Of a stretch of 64,000 nt of DNA, positions 33,820-42,793 are shown piece after piece. The notes below the pieces were generated by a model that saw nothing but the letters and a program-made list of their open reading frames with translations, ran no database searches and was not told the DNA's origin. The stretch spans positions 1 through 64,000 of the forward strand of contig NZ_JBBMEJ010000007.1 of assembly GCF_040096615.1 (NCBI RefSeq), written 5' to 3'. This DNA comes from Blautia_A aquisgranensis. GTDB taxonomy: Bacteria; Bacillota; Clostridia; Lachnospirales; Lachnospiraceae. Positions within the stretch are counted from its first letter, which is position 1. Each line of letters begins with the position of its first letter. The position numbers and the translations under genes are program-made.

Positions 33820-34452
33820 ATGCAGAAAGCTATTTTAGCTACTAAAGTCGGAATGACTCAGATCTTCAATGAAGATGGAATGTTAATTCCGGTAACTGTT
33901 TTACAGGCAGGTCCTTGCGTTGTAACTCAGGTTAAAACTGAGGAGAACGATGGATACGCATCAGTTCAGGTTGGCTTCGGCGAGATCAGAGAGAAACTGG
34001 TCAACAAACCGGAGAAAGGCCACTTTGACAAAGCTGGTGTAGCTGTAAAGAGATTTGTAAAAGAATTCAGATTTGACAATGCCGGCGAGTATGAGGTTGG
34101 ACAGGAGATCAAGGCTGATATCTTTGCAGCAGGAGATCATATCGATGCTACTGCAGTTTCCAAAGGTAAAGGCTTCCAGGGCGCCATTAAGAGACATGGC
34201 CAGTCCAGAGGACCTATGGCTCACGGTTCTAAATATCATCGTCATGCAGGTTCCAACGGCGCTTGCTCCGATCCGAGCAAGGTTTTCAAAGGAAAACATA
34301 TGCCAGGTCATATGGGACATGTTCAGGTAACTGTTCAGAATCTTGAGATCGTACGTGTAGATACAGAGAATAACTTACTGTTAGTTAAAGGTGCTGTTCC
34401 AGGACCTAAGAAATCTTTGGTTACAATCAAAGAGACAGTAAAGTCCTTATAA
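33820..34452 (+). CDS. rplC: Large ribosomal subunit protein L3
   Basis: A 210-residue protein that binds 23S rRNA near the peptidyl-transferase centre. The family start KAILATKVGMTQIF and the extended loop SRGPMAHGSKYHR, whose Gln is methylated in some bacteria, are visible. It lies 65 bases after rpsJ with AAGGAGG upstream. Confidence 0.98.
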   Translation: MQKAILATKVGMTQIFNEDGMLIPVTVLQAGPCVVTQVKTEENDGYASVQVGFGEIREKLVNKPEKGHFDKAGVAVKRFVKEFRFDNAGEYEVGQEIKADIFAAGDHIDATAVSKGKGFQGAIKRHGQSRGPMAHGSKYHRHAGSNGACSDPSKVFKGKHMPGHMGHVQVTVQNLEIVRVDTENNLLLVKGAVPGPKKSLVTIKETVKSL

Positions 34453-34473
34453 TAGGAAAGGAGGAGCATCAGA

Positions 34474-35094
34474 ATGGCTAATGTAACTGTTTATAATATG
34501 GAAGGCAATGAAGTTGGCACAATGGAGCTGAATGACGCAGTATTCGGCGTTGAGATCAATGAGCATCTCGTTCATCTTGCAGTTGTTCGTCAGCTTGCAA
34601 ATAACCGTCAGGGAACTCAGAAAGCGAAAACTCGTTCTGAGGTAAGAGGCGGCGGAAGAAAACCGTGGAGACAGAAAGGAACAGGTCATGCAAGACAGGG
34701 TTCCATCCGTGCACCACAGTGGACAGGCGGCGGTGTTGTATTCGCTCCGGTTCCGAGAGATTATGAAGTAAAAATGAACAAGAAGGAAAGAAGAGCAGCT
34801 CTTAAATCCGCTCTGACATCCAAGGTTCAGGATAATAAACTTGTTGTTGTTGACAGCCTTGCACTTGCTGAGGTTAAGACAAAAGAGATGCAGAAGGTTC
34901 TTACAAACCTGAAAGCAGAGAAAGCTCTTGTAATCACAGCTGACAACGATCAGAACGTAATTCTTTCTGCAAGAAACATCGCTGACGTGGAAACTGCAAC
35001 ACCGGCTACAATCAACACATACGATGTTATGAAACACAACACCGTAGTTGTTACAAAGGATGCTGTTGCATCTATCGAGGAGGTATACGCATAA
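34474..35094 (+). CDS. rplD: Large ribosomal subunit protein L4
   Basis: A 206-residue protein lining the nascent-peptide tunnel. The tunnel loop is recognisable as RGGGRKPWRQKGTGHARQGS. In enteric bacteria L4 represses its own operon through the S10 leader; whether the leader here works this way is not known. The stop overlaps the rplW start by one base. Confidence 0.98.
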   Translation: MANVTVYNMEGNEVGTMELNDAVFGVEINEHLVHLAVVRQLANNRQGTQKAKTRSEVRGGGRKPWRQKGTGHARQGSIRAPQWTGGGVVFAPVPRDYEVKMNKKERRAALKSALTSKVQDNKLVVVDSLALAEVKTKEMQKVLTNLKAEKALVITADNDQNVILSARNIADVETATPATINTYDVMKHNTVVVTKDAVASIEEVYA

Positions 35095-35393
35095 TGGCAA
35101 GTATTCAGTACTATGACGTAATCATCCGTCCGGTTATCACAGAGAAATCCATGGCAGACATGGGTGAGAAGAAATATACATTCCTTGTACATCCGGAAGC
35201 TAACAAGACTCAGATCAAAGAGGCTGTTGAGAAGATGTTCGAGGGAACAAAAGTTAAAAGCGTTAACACCATCAACATGGATGGCAAGAAAAAACGCCGT
35301 GGAATGGTAGTTGGAAAAACTGCTAAAACTAAGAAAGCTATCGTAGCTCTTACAGAAGAGAGCAAAGATATCGAGATCTTCGAGGGACTTTAA
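35094..35393 (+). CDS. rplW: Large ribosomal subunit protein L23
   Basis: A 99-residue protein at the tunnel exit, docking site for SRP and trigger factor. Family features are VIRPVITEKSMADM at the N-terminus and the GKKKRRGMVVGKT loop. The ATG overlaps the rplD stop (TAATG), with GAGGT upstream. Confidence 0.98.
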   Translation: MASIQYYDVIIRPVITEKSMADMGEKKYTFLVHPEANKTQIKEAVEKMFEGTKVKSVNTINMDGKKKRRGMVVGKTAKTKKAIVALTEESKDIEIFEGL

Positions 35394-35455
35394 TTAGAAA
35401 TTAAGCCCGAATATGTGCACGAAAGCACGAGAACAAATTCGAAAGGAGAAACATC

Positions 35456-36301
35456 ATGGGAATCAAAAGCTATAACCCATATACACCGTCAAGAAGACAT
35501 ATGACTGGTTCCGACTTCTCTGAGATTACAGCTGCTAAACCAGAGAAATCCCTCGTTACTTCCCTTAAGAAGAACGCCGGACGTAATAATCAGGGTAAAA
35601 TCACTGTAAGACATCAGGGTGGCGGAAGCAGAAGAAAATATAGAATCATCGACTTCAAGAGAAGAAAAGATGGAATCCCTGCAACAGTAAAAACAATCGA
35701 GTACGATCCGAACAGAACAGCTAACATCGCTCTTATCTGCTATGCAGATGGCGAGAAAGCTTACATCCTCGCTCCAGAGGGACTTAAAGTAGGCCAGAAG
35801 GTTTACAATGGTCCGGAAGCTGAGGTTCGTGTTGGAAACTGCCTGCCGCTGGAGCTTATCCCGGTTGGTACTATGGTTCACAACATTGAGCTTCATCCTG
35901 GAAAAGGCGGACAGATGGTTCGTTCTGCAGGAAACGGCGCACAGCTCATGGCTAAAGAAGGAAAGTACGCAACACTTCGTCTTCCTTCCGGTGAGATGAG
36001 AATGGTTCCGATCGTATGCCGCGCAACAGTTGGTGTAATCGGAAACGGAGATCACAACCTTATTAACATTGGTAAAGCAGGACGTAAACGTAACATGGGT
36101 ATCAGACCTACAGTTCGTGGTTCCGTTATGAACCCGAATGACCATCCACATGGTGGTGGTGAAGGTAAGACCGGTATCGGACGCCCAGGCCCATGCACAC
36201 CGTGGGGCAAACCGGCTCTCGGCCTGAAGACCAGAAAGAAAAACAAACAGTCCAACAAGTACATCGTAAGAAGACGCGATGGAAAAGCATTATCCAAATA
36301 A
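35456..36301 (+). CDS. rplB: Large ribosomal subunit protein L2
   Basis: A 281-residue core protein needed for subunit joining and peptidyl transfer. The GRNNQGKITVRHQGGG region and the C-terminal NPNDHPHGGGEGKTGIGRP, with the essential His, are intact. The length is normal. GAAAGGAG precedes the ATG. Confidence 0.99.
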   Translation: MGIKSYNPYTPSRRHMTGSDFSEITAAKPEKSLVTSLKKNAGRNNQGKITVRHQGGGSRRKYRIIDFKRRKDGIPATVKTIEYDPNRTANIALICYADGEKAYILAPEGLKVGQKVYNGPEAEVRVGNCLPLELIPVGTMVHNIELHPGKGGQMVRSAGNGAQLMAKEGKYATLRLPSGEMRMVPIVCRATVGVIGNGDHNLINIGKAGRKRNMGIRPTVRGSVMNPNDHPHGGGEGKTGIGRPGPCTPWGKPALGLKTRKKNKQSNKYIVRRRDGKALSK

Positions 36302-36316
36302 TAAGGAGGAGAAAGA

Positions 36317-36598
36317 ATGTCTCGTTCACTGAAAAAAGGACCTTTTGCAGACCAGAGCTTACTTAAAAAAGTTGACGCTTTAAACGCTGCAAATGATAAA
36401 TCCGTAATCAAAACTTGGTCTCGCCGTTCCACAATCTTCCCGTCTTTCGTAGGACACACAATCGCTGTTCATGACGGAAGAAAACATGTGCCGGTATATA
36501 TCACAGAGGATATGGTCGGACACAAACTTGGTGAGTTCGTTGCAACAAGAACTTACAGAGGACACGGAAAAGACGAGAAGAAGTCTGGAGTACGCTAG
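36317..36598 (+). CDS. rpsS: Small ribosomal subunit protein S19
   Basis: A 93-residue 30S head protein contacting S13. Family motifs SRSLKKGPFAD, WSRRSTIFPSFVGHTIAVH and GHKLGEF are present. AAGGAGG precedes the ATG, 15 bases after rplB. A hairpin follows before rplV. Confidence 0.98.
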   Translation: MSRSLKKGPFADQSLLKKVDALNAANDKSVIKTWSRRSTIFPSFVGHTIAVHDGRKHVPVYITEDMVGHKLGEFVATRTYRGHGKDEKKSGVR

Positions 36599-36613
36599 TC
36601 ATTAGATTTATAA

Positions 36614-36644
36614 CTGCCCGCTGTCACATTAAGACAGCTGGCAG
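36614..36644 (+). promoter_or_regulatory. Hairpin between rpsS and rplV
   Basis: CTGCC-C-GCTGTC and GACAGC-T-GGCAG pair with a single central mismatch around a seven-base loop. No T-run follows. Possible mRNA-processing or protein-binding site within the operon. Confidence 0.55.
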
Positions 36645-36684
36645 ATAACTCAGATATCGAATTTAGGAAAGGAGGCACTTTAAG

Positions 36685-37074
36685 ATGGCAAAAGGACATA
36701 GAAGCCAGATAAAGAGAGCCAGAAATGAGAATAATAGAGAGACAAGGCCGTCTGCAAAGTTATCTTATGCAAGAATTTCTGTTCAGAAAGCCTGCTACGT
36801 ATTAGACGCAATCCGTGGCAAAGATGTACAGACAGCACTTGGTATCCTCACATACAATCCGAGATACGCTTCCAGCGTGATCAAGAAACTGCTTGAGTCA
36901 GCAGTAGCTAACGCTGAGAACAACAACGGAATGAACGCAGATAACCTTTATGTTGCAGCATGCTATGCAGATAAGGGACCTACAATGAAGAGAATTCAGC
37001 CGAGAGCACAGGGTAGAGCTTACAGAATCGAGAAGAGAACAAGCCATATCACAGTTGTGCTTGATGAAAGGTAA
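36685..37074 (+). CDS. rplV: Large ribosomal subunit protein L22
   Basis: A 129-residue protein whose beta hairpin (RIQPRAQGRAYRIEKRTSHI) lines the exit tunnel. AAGGAGG precedes the ATG. The gap from rpsS (86 bases) is larger than most in the operon and holds a hairpin. Confidence 0.98.
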   Translation: MAKGHRSQIKRARNENNRETRPSAKLSYARISVQKACYVLDAIRGKDVQTALGILTYNPRYASSVIKKLLESAVANAENNNGMNADNLYVAACYADKGPTMKRIQPRAQGRAYRIEKRTSHITVVLDER

Positions 37075-37085
37075 GGAGGAAAAGC

Positions 37086-37742
37086 ATGGGACAGAAAGTT
37101 AATCCGCATGGCCTTAGAGTCGGAGTTATCAAGGATTGGGATTCCAGATGGTATGCAGAAGACAAATTTGCTGACTACCTGGTAGAAGACTACAACATCA
37201 GAACATTCCTTAAAAAGAAATTATACAGCGCAGGTGTTTCCAAGATCGAGATCGAGAGAGCATCTGACAGAGTTAAAATTATCATCTACACAGCAAAACC
37301 TGGTATCGTAATCGGTAAAGGTGGAGCAGAGATCGAGAAAGTTAAAGCTGAGCTTCAGAAATACACAGATAAGAAGCTTATCGTTGACATCAAAGAAGTA
37401 AAGAGACCGGACAAAGATGCACAGCTCGTAGCTGAGAACATTGCTCTTCAGCTTGAGAACCGTATTTCTTTCAGACGTGCTATGAAGTCCACAATGCAGA
37501 GAACAATGAAGGCTGGCGCTAAGGGAATCAAGACTTCCGTATCCGGACGTCTCGGCGGAGCTGATATGGCTCGTACAGAGTTCTACAGCGAGGGAACAAT
37601 CCCGCTTCAGACACTTCGCGCTGATATCGATTATGGATTTGCGGAAGCAGACACCACATACGGTAAAGTTGGTGTTAAGGCATGGATCTACAATGGTGAG
37701 ATTCTTCCAACAAAAGGAACTAAGGAAGGGAGCGATAAATAA
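37086..37742 (+). CDS. rpsC: Small ribosomal subunit protein S3
   Basis: A 218-residue protein at the mRNA entry site, with a KH domain (IVIGKGGAEIEKVK at about residue 75) and the C-terminal domain containing GRLGGADMARTE. The stop overlaps the rplP start by one base. Confidence 0.98.
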   Translation: MGQKVNPHGLRVGVIKDWDSRWYAEDKFADYLVEDYNIRTFLKKKLYSAGVSKIEIERASDRVKIIIYTAKPGIVIGKGGAEIEKVKAELQKYTDKKLIVDIKEVKRPDKDAQLVAENIALQLENRISFRRAMKSTMQRTMKAGAKGIKTSVSGRLGGADMARTEFYSEGTIPLQTLRADIDYGFAEADTTYGKVGVKAWIYNGEILPTKGTKEGSDK

Positions 37743-38179
37743 TGTTAATGCCAAAAAGAGTAAAACGTCGTAAACAATTCCGTGGCTCCATGAGAGGAAA
37801 AGCCCTGAGAGGCAATGCCATCAACTATGGTGATTTCGGACTTGTTGCTACTGAGCCGTGCTGGATCAGATCTAACCAGATCGAGGCAGCCCGTGTTGCT
37901 ATGACCCGTTACATTAAGCGTGGCGGTAAAGTTTGGATTAAGATTTTCCCGGATAAACCGGTAACAGCTAAACCAGCTGAGACTCGAATGGGTTCCGGAA
38001 AAGGCGCTCTGGAGTACTGGGTAGCAGTAGTTAAACCAGGTCGTGTTATGTTTGAGATTGCAGGCGTGTCCGAAGAGGTTGCCCGTGAAGCATTACGTCT
38101 TGCAATGCACAAGTTACCATGTAAATGTAAAATAGTTTCTCGTGCAGACTTAGAAGGCGGTGATAACAGTGAAAATTAA
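37742..38179 (+). CDS. rplP: Large ribosomal subunit protein L16
   Basis: A 145-residue protein near the A-site tRNA elbow. The N-terminal MPKRVKRRKQFRG and the RMGSGKGALEYWVAVVKPGR segment are typical. ATG 37742 (MLMPKR) and 37748 (MPKR) are both possible; GGGAG upstream fits either. Confidence 0.98.
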   Translation: MLMPKRVKRRKQFRGSMRGKALRGNAINYGDFGLVATEPCWIRSNQIEAARVAMTRYIKRGGKVWIKIFPDKPVTAKPAETRMGSGKGALEYWVAVVKPGRVMFEIAGVSEEVAREALRLAMHKLPCKCKIVSRADLEGGDNSEN

Positions 38180-38378
38180 TAAGTTCGTGGAAGATTTAAA
38201 AGCAAAGTCAGTTGCAGAACTGAATGATGAATTAGTAGCTGCTAAAAAAGAGCTTTTCAATCTGAGATTTCAGAATGCAACAAACCAGTTAGACAATACA
38301 GGCCGAATCAAAGAGGTTCGTAAGAATATTGCCAGAATCCAGACAGTAATCACTGAGCAGGCAAACGCTTCCAAATAG
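38169..38378 (+). CDS. rpmC: Large ribosomal subunit protein L29
   Basis: A 69-residue tunnel-exit protein with a helical hairpin; the conserved ELVAAKKELFNLRFQNATNQL motif is present (ELFNLRFQNATNQL at its core). The gene overlaps the end of rplP. GTG codons at 38160 and 38169 are candidates; the second gives MKINKFVEDL, the usual L29 start, and has AAGGCGG upstream. Confidence 0.95.
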   Translation: MKINKFVEDLKAKSVAELNDELVAAKKELFNLRFQNATNQLDNTGRIKEVRKNIARIQTVITEQANASK

Positions 38379-38395
38379 GACAGGAGGACACAATC

Positions 38396-38650
38396 GTGGA
38401 AAGAAATCTGAGAAAAACCCGCGTGGGTAAGGTTGTCAGCAACAAAATGGACAAGACCATTGTCGTTGCAATTGAAGACCATGTAAAACATCCTCTTTAC
38501 AAAAAAATCGTGAAGAGAACATATAAATTAAAAGCTCATGATGAGAACAATGAGTGCAACATCGGAGATACCGTTAAGGTAATGGAGACCAGACCGCTGT
38601 CCAAGGACAAGAGATGGAGACTGGTTGAGATCGTAGAGAAAGCTAAATAA
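38396..38650 (+). CDS. rpsQ: Small ribosomal subunit protein S17
   Basis: An 84-residue OB-fold protein that binds 16S rRNA early in assembly. RNLRKTRVGKVVSNKMDKT and the C-terminal ETRPLSKDKRWRLVEIVEKA identify it. It starts with GTG, with AGGAGG upstream. Confidence 0.98.
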   Translation: MERNLRKTRVGKVVSNKMDKTIVVAIEDHVKHPLYKKIVKRTYKLKAHDENNECNIGDTVKVMETRPLSKDKRWRLVEIVEKAK

Positions 38651-38663
38651 GGAGGAAACCAGT

Positions 38664-39032
38664 ATGATTCAGCAGGAAACTAGACTGAAAGTTGCCGACA
38701 ACACTGGTGCAAAAGAAATCCTTTGTATTCGTGTTATGGGCGGCTCTACAAGAAGATATGCAAACATCGGTGACACAATCGTTGCTACGGTTAAAGATGC
38801 AACACCAGGCGGCGTTGTTAAAAAAGGTGACGTTGTTAAAGCTGTAGTTGTTAGAACTAAAAAAGGCGCTCGTCGTAAAGACGGATCTTACATCCGTTTC
38901 GATGAAAATGCTGCCGTAATTATCAAGGATGACTTAACTCCGAGAGGAACACGTATCTTTGGACCAGTTGCCAGAGAGCTTCGTGAGAAGAAATTCATGA
39001 AGATCGTTTCCTTAGCTCCGGAAGTATTATAG
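38664..39032 (+). CDS. rplN: Large ribosomal subunit protein L14
   Basis: A 122-residue five-stranded beta-barrel protein at the subunit interface. MIQQETRLKVADNTGAKEI and the C-terminal FMKIVSLAPEVL are family hallmarks. AAGGAGG precedes the ATG. Confidence 0.99.
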   Translation: MIQQETRLKVADNTGAKEILCIRVMGGSTRRYANIGDTIVATVKDATPGGVVKKGDVVKAVVVRTKKGARRKDGSYIRFDENAAVIIKDDLTPRGTRIFGPVARELREKKFMKIVSLAPEVL

Positions 39033-39043
39033 GAGGGTGCCGA

Positions 39044-39355
39044 ATGTCAGCTATGAAGATTAAAAAAGGTGATACTGTAAAAGTTATCGCTGGAAAAGAT
39101 AAAGGTAAGGACGGAAAAGTTCTTGCAGTTAACGTAAAAGACAACACAGTAGTTGTTGAGAACGTGAACATGGTTACAAAGCACGCTAAACCGTCCGCAG
39201 CTAATCAGAACGGTGGAATCGTGACAAAAGAAGCTCCGCTTCACATCTCCAACGTAATGCTCGTTGTAGACGGAAAAGCTACAAGAGTAGGTTTCAAGAT
39301 GGACGGAGACAAGAAAGTTCGCTTTGCTAAAGCAACTGGAAAGACAATCGATTAA
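39044..39355 (+). CDS. rplX: Large ribosomal subunit protein L24
   Basis: A 103-residue assembly-initiator protein with an N-terminal KOW motif (KKGDTVKVIAGKDKGKDGKV). It starts with ATG at 39044, six bases after AGGAGGG; a Met four codons later is possible but has no separate binding site. Confidence 0.98.
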   Translation: MSAMKIKKGDTVKVIAGKDKGKDGKVLAVNVKDNTVVVENVNMVTKHAKPSAANQNGGIVTKEAPLHISNVMLVVDGKATRVGFKMDGDKKVRFAKATGKTID

Positions 39356-39377
39356 TTAAGAGAGGAGGCATATAAAG

Positions 39378-39917
39378 GTGAGTAGATTAAAAGATCTTTA
39401 CAAGAACGAGATCATGGATGCCATGACCAAGAAATTCGGATACAAAAACGTAATGGAAGTGCCAAAACTCGAGAAAATCGTTGTTAACATGGGTGTTGGC
39501 GAGGCTAAAGAGAACGCTAAACTTCTTGACGCTGCAATTGCAGATATGGAACTTGTTACAGGACAGAAAGCAATCGCTACAAAAGCTAAGAAATCTGTCG
39601 CTAACTTCAAAATCAGAGAGGGTATGCCGATCGGATGTAAAGTTACTCTGAGAGGTGAGAAGATGTATGAGTTCGCTGATCGTCTTATCAACCTTGCTCT
39701 TCCACGTGTACGTGACTTCCGTGGTGTTAACCCGAACGCATTCGACGGCAGAGGAAACTACGCCCTTGGTATCAAAGAGCAGCTGATCTTCCCAGAGGTT
39801 GAGTACGATAAGGTTGATAAAGTAAGAGGAATGGATGTTATCTTCGTTACAACTGCAAAGACAGACGAAGAGGCACGCGAATTACTGACATTATTCAACA
39901 TGCCATTTGCTAAATAG
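39378..39917 (+). CDS. rplE: Large ribosomal subunit protein L5
   Basis: A 179-residue central-protuberance protein that binds 5S rRNA. PKLEKIVVNMGVGEA and the C-terminal RGMDVIFVTTAKTDEEAREL match the family. GTG start with GAGGAGG upstream. Confidence 0.99.
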   Translation: MSRLKDLYKNEIMDAMTKKFGYKNVMEVPKLEKIVVNMGVGEAKENAKLLDAAIADMELVTGQKAIATKAKKSVANFKIREGMPIGCKVTLRGEKMYEFADRLINLALPRVRDFRGVNPNAFDGRGNYALGIKEQLIFPEVEYDKVDKVRGMDVIFVTTAKTDEEARELLTLFNMPFAK

Positions 39918-39930
39918 GAGGAAAAGATTC

Positions 39931-40116
39931 ATGGCTAAAACAGCAATGAAAATTAAACAGCAGCGCAAAGCTAAATTCTCCACAAGAGAGTATACTCGCT
40001 GCAGAATCTGTGGCCGTCCACATGCATACCTGAGAAAATACGGAATTTGCAGAATCTGCTTCCGTGAGCTGGCATACAAAGGTCAGATCCCGGGTGTTAA
40101 AAAAGCTTCCTGGTAG
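39931..40116 (+). CDS. rpsN: Small ribosomal subunit protein S14, zinc-binding type
   Basis: A 61-residue S14 of the C+ type, with zinc ligands CRIC and CRIC separated by 12 residues. This short form is typical of Firmicutes; the long zinc-free paralogue is not in the window. An in-frame ATG 24 bases upstream lies inside rplE and is rejected, since GGAGG is placed for 39931. Confidence 0.98.
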   Translation: MAKTAMKIKQQRKAKFSTREYTRCRICGRPHAYLRKYGICRICFRELAYKGQIPGVKKASW

Positions 40117-40195
40117 GCTGCAAGCAACTTTTTGAACAATATATAAATAATATTCACACGACATGTAAAGTCTGAAGAAAGAGGAGGAAACTTAC

Positions 40196-40597
40196 ATGAC
40201 AATGAGCGATCCGATCGCAGATATGCTTACAAGAATCCGTAACGCAAACACTGCAAAACATGACACTGTAGACGTACCGGCATCCAAGATGAAAATTGCT
40301 ATTGCAAACATCCTTGTAGATGAGGGATACATCGCTAAATATGATCTGGTTGAGGACGGAGTTATCAGAACTCTTCACATCACACTGAAATACGGTGAGG
40401 ACAAAAACCAGAAGATCATCACAGGACTTAAGAGAATCTCCAAACCAGGTCTTCGTGTATACGCAGGCAAGGACGAGCTTCCGAAGGTTCTTGGCGGACT
40501 TGGTATCGCAATCCTTTCCACAAACAAAGGTGTTATCACTGACAAAGAGGCTCGTAAGCTTCAGGTTGGTGGCGAGGTACTTGCATTCGTTTGGTAG
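40196..40597 (+). CDS. rpsH: Small ribosomal subunit protein S8
   Basis: A 133-residue 16S-binding protein and, in enteric bacteria, the repressor of the spc operon. DPIADMLTRIRNAN at the N-terminus and GIAILSTNKGVITDKEARK at the C-terminus are typical. AGGAGG precedes the ATG. Confidence 0.99.
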   Translation: MTMSDPIADMLTRIRNANTAKHDTVDVPASKMKIAIANILVDEGYIAKYDLVEDGVIRTLHITLKYGEDKNQKIITGLKRISKPGLRVYAGKDELPKVLGGLGIAILSTNKGVITDKEARKLQVGGEVLAFVW

Positions 40598-40646
40598 GCC
40601 GAAAGCCACTTAACGAAGCAGTCATATAGCTTTTAAACTGAAAACA

Positions 40647-40666
40647 GAGAGGGCATAGTCCCTCTC
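40647..40666 (+). promoter_or_regulatory. Hairpin between rpsH and rplF
   Basis: GAGAGGG and CCCTCTC pair perfectly around the loop CATAGT, 28 bases before the rplF start. No T-run follows. A protein-binding or processing role is possible. Confidence 0.5.
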
Positions 40667-40694
40667 CGACAATCTAAGTAAGGAGGACAAATTT

Positions 40695-41234
40695 ATGTCA
40701 CGAATCGGAAGACTTCCGGTTGCAATTCCAGCTGGCGTTGAGGTTACAGTCGCAGATGGAAACGTTGTAACAGTAAAAGGACCTAAGGGAACACTTGAGA
40801 GAGCACTCCCGACAGAGTTAGAGATCAAAGTTGAAGATGGTCATGTAGTAGTAACAAGACCAAACGACTTAAAGAGAATCAAATCCCTTCACGGATTAAC
40901 AAGAAGCCTTATCCACAACATGGTTGTTGGTGTAAGCGAAGGTTACAAAAAAGAGCTTGAGGTTAACGGTGTTGGTTACAGAGCTGCTAAGCAGGGTAAG
41001 AAACTTGTACTTAACCTCGGATATTCTCACCCGGTAGAAATGGAAGATCCAGAAGGTCTTGAGTCTACAGTAGACGGAAACAAGATCATCGTATCTGGTA
41101 TCAGCAAAGAAAAAGTTGGCCAGTACGCAGCTGAGATCAGAGACAAGAGAAGACCTGAGCCATACAAGGGCAAGGGAATCAAGTACGTTGACGAAGTTAT
41201 CAGACGTAAAGTCGGTAAGACCGGTAAGAAATAA
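40695..41234 (+). CDS. rplF: Large ribosomal subunit protein L6
   Basis: A 179-residue protein with two related domains near the sarcin-ricin loop. SRIGRLPVAIPAGVEV and the C-terminal RRPEPYKGKGIKYVDEVIRR confirm it. AAGGAGG precedes the ATG. Confidence 0.99.
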   Translation: MSRIGRLPVAIPAGVEVTVADGNVVTVKGPKGTLERALPTELEIKVEDGHVVVTRPNDLKRIKSLHGLTRSLIHNMVVGVSEGYKKELEVNGVGYRAAKQGKKLVLNLGYSHPVEMEDPEGLESTVDGNKIIVSGISKEKVGQYAAEIRDKRRPEPYKGKGIKYVDEVIRRKVGKTGKK

Positions 41235-41251
41235 TTAAGGAGAGTGAGAAT

Positions 41252-41620
41252 ATGATTAACAAAGCATCCAGAAGCGAAATTCGCGAAAAGAAGCATAGAA
41301 GATTACGTCATCATTTAAACGGAACTGCAACTACTCCTCGTCTGGCAGTATTTCGTTCCAACAAGCATATCTATGCACAGATTATTGATGACACAGTTGG
41401 TAAAACTTTAGTATCCGCTTCTACTCTCCAGAAGGACGTAAAAGCAGAGCTTGAGAACACTGACGATGTACAGGCTGCAGCAAAAGTCGGAGCAGTAATC
41501 GGTAAAAAAGCTGTTGAGGCTGGTATCGAGAGCGTTGTTTTCGACAGAGGTGGATATATCTACCACGGAAAAGTTAAAGCACTGGCAGATGCAGCAAGAG
41601 AAGCTGGACTGAAATTCTAA
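41252..41620 (+). CDS. rplR: Large ribosomal subunit protein L18
   Basis: A 122-residue 5S rRNA-binding protein. RLRHHLNGTATTPRLAVFRS and FDRGGYIYHGKVKALADAAR are conserved family segments. GGAGAG precedes the ATG. Confidence 0.98.
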   Translation: MINKASRSEIREKKHRRLRHHLNGTATTPRLAVFRSNKHIYAQIIDDTVGKTLVSASTLQKDVKAELENTDDVQAAAKVGAVIGKKAVEAGIESVVFDRGGYIYHGKVKALADAAREAGLKF

Positions 41621-41637
41621 GAGGAGGAAAAGAACAC

Positions 41638-42147
41638 ATGAAACGTAATCTTATTGATGCTAGTCAGTTAGAGTTAGAAGATAAAGTAGTATCAATCAAG
41701 CGTGTTACCAAGGTTGTTAAAGGTGGTCGTAACTTCCGTTTCACAGCTTTAGTTGTTGTAGGTGACGGCAATGGACACGTTGGTGCAGGTTTAGGAAAAG
41801 CAGCAGAAATTCCGGAGGCTATCCGCAAAGGTAAAGAGGATGCCATGAAGAAACTTGTTACTGTTGCAAGAGACGAGAACAATTCCATTACACATGATTT
41901 CATCGGAAAATTCGGAAGCGCTGAGATGCTTCTGAAGAGAGCTCCGGAAGGTACTGGAGTTATCGCCGGTGGCCCGGCACGTGCCGTAATCGAGCTTGCT
42001 GGTATCAAAAACATCCGTACAAAATGTATGGGTTCCAGAAATAAACAGAACGTAGTTCTGGCAACAATCGCAGGCCTGAGCCAGTTAAAGACTCCGGAAG
42101 AGGTTGCAAAGCTCCGCGGAAAATCTGTAGATGAGATTCTGGGTTAA
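41638..42147 (+). CDS. rpsE: Small ribosomal subunit protein S5
   Basis: A 169-residue fidelity protein. The RNA-binding loop RVTKVVKGGRNFRFTALVVV and the region GVIAGGPARAVIELAGI are intact. No change is visible in the Gly-rich loop where spectinomycin-resistance mutations occur in other species. GAGGAGG precedes the ATG. Confidence 0.99.
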   Translation: MKRNLIDASQLELEDKVVSIKRVTKVVKGGRNFRFTALVVVGDGNGHVGAGLGKAAEIPEAIRKGKEDAMKKLVTVARDENNSITHDFIGKFGSAEMLLKRAPEGTGVIAGGPARAVIELAGIKNIRTKCMGSRNKQNVVLATIAGLSQLKTPEEVAKLRGKSVDEILG

Positions 42148-42160
42148 GGAGGAAATGGAA

Positions 42161-42340
42161 ATGGCAGATACAATCAAGGTTACACTGGTAAAATCTCCGA
42201 TCGGTGCAGTACCGAAGCACAAAAAAACTGTAAAAGCTATGGGTCTTACAAAGATGCATAAAACAGTTGAGATGCCAGACAACGCTGCAACAAGAGGAAT
42301 GATTCAGCAGGTGCAGCACCTGGTAAAAGTAGAAGATTAA
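42161..42340 (+). CDS. rpmD: Large ribosomal subunit protein L30
   Basis: A 59-residue protein with the typical IKVTLVKSPIGAVPKHKKTV start. The open frame extends ten codons into rpsE, but AAGGAGG is placed for the ATG at 42161. Confidence 0.97.
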   Translation: MADTIKVTLVKSPIGAVPKHKKTVKAMGLTKMHKTVEMPDNAATRGMIQQVQHLVKVED

Positions 42341-42352
42341 GGAGGTGCCAGA

Positions 42353-42793
42353 ATGGAATTATCAAACTTAAGACCCGCAGAGGGTTCCAAGCATAGCGAT
42401 AACTTCAGAAGAGGCCGTGGACATGGTTCAGGAAACGGCAAAACTGCTGGTAAAGGACATAAAGGACAGCTTGCTCGTTCCGGACACAAGAAACCGGGAT
42501 TCGAGGGAGGTCAGATGCCTTTATACAGACGTCTTCCTAAGAGAGGTTTCAAGAACAGAAACTCTAAAGAAATTATCGCAATCAATGTAGACGTTCTCAA
42601 TCGTTTTGAGGATGGCGCAGAGGTTACAGTTGACAGCTTACTTGCAAGCGGTGCAATCTCCAAGGTCGGTGATGGTGTTAAGATTCTTGGAAACGGCGAG
42701 CTTACAAAAAAACTCAATGTTAAAGTAAACGCTGTCAGCGAGACTGCAAAAACAAAAATTGAAGCTGCTGGTGGTACAGTAGAGGTGATCTAA
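42353..42793 (+). CDS. rplO: Large ribosomal subunit protein L15
   Basis: A 146-residue late-assembly protein. The glycine- and basic-rich N-terminus (RRGRGHGSGNGKTAGKGHKG) and GGQMPLYRRLPKRGF are characteristic. The stop overlaps the secY start by one base (TAATG). Confidence 0.99.
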   Translation: MELSNLRPAEGSKHSDNFRRGRGHGSGNGKTAGKGHKGQLARSGHKKPGFEGGQMPLYRRLPKRGFKNRNSKEIIAINVDVLNRFEDGAEVTVDSLLASGAISKVGDGVKILGNGELTKKLNVKVNAVSETAKTKIEAAGGTVEVI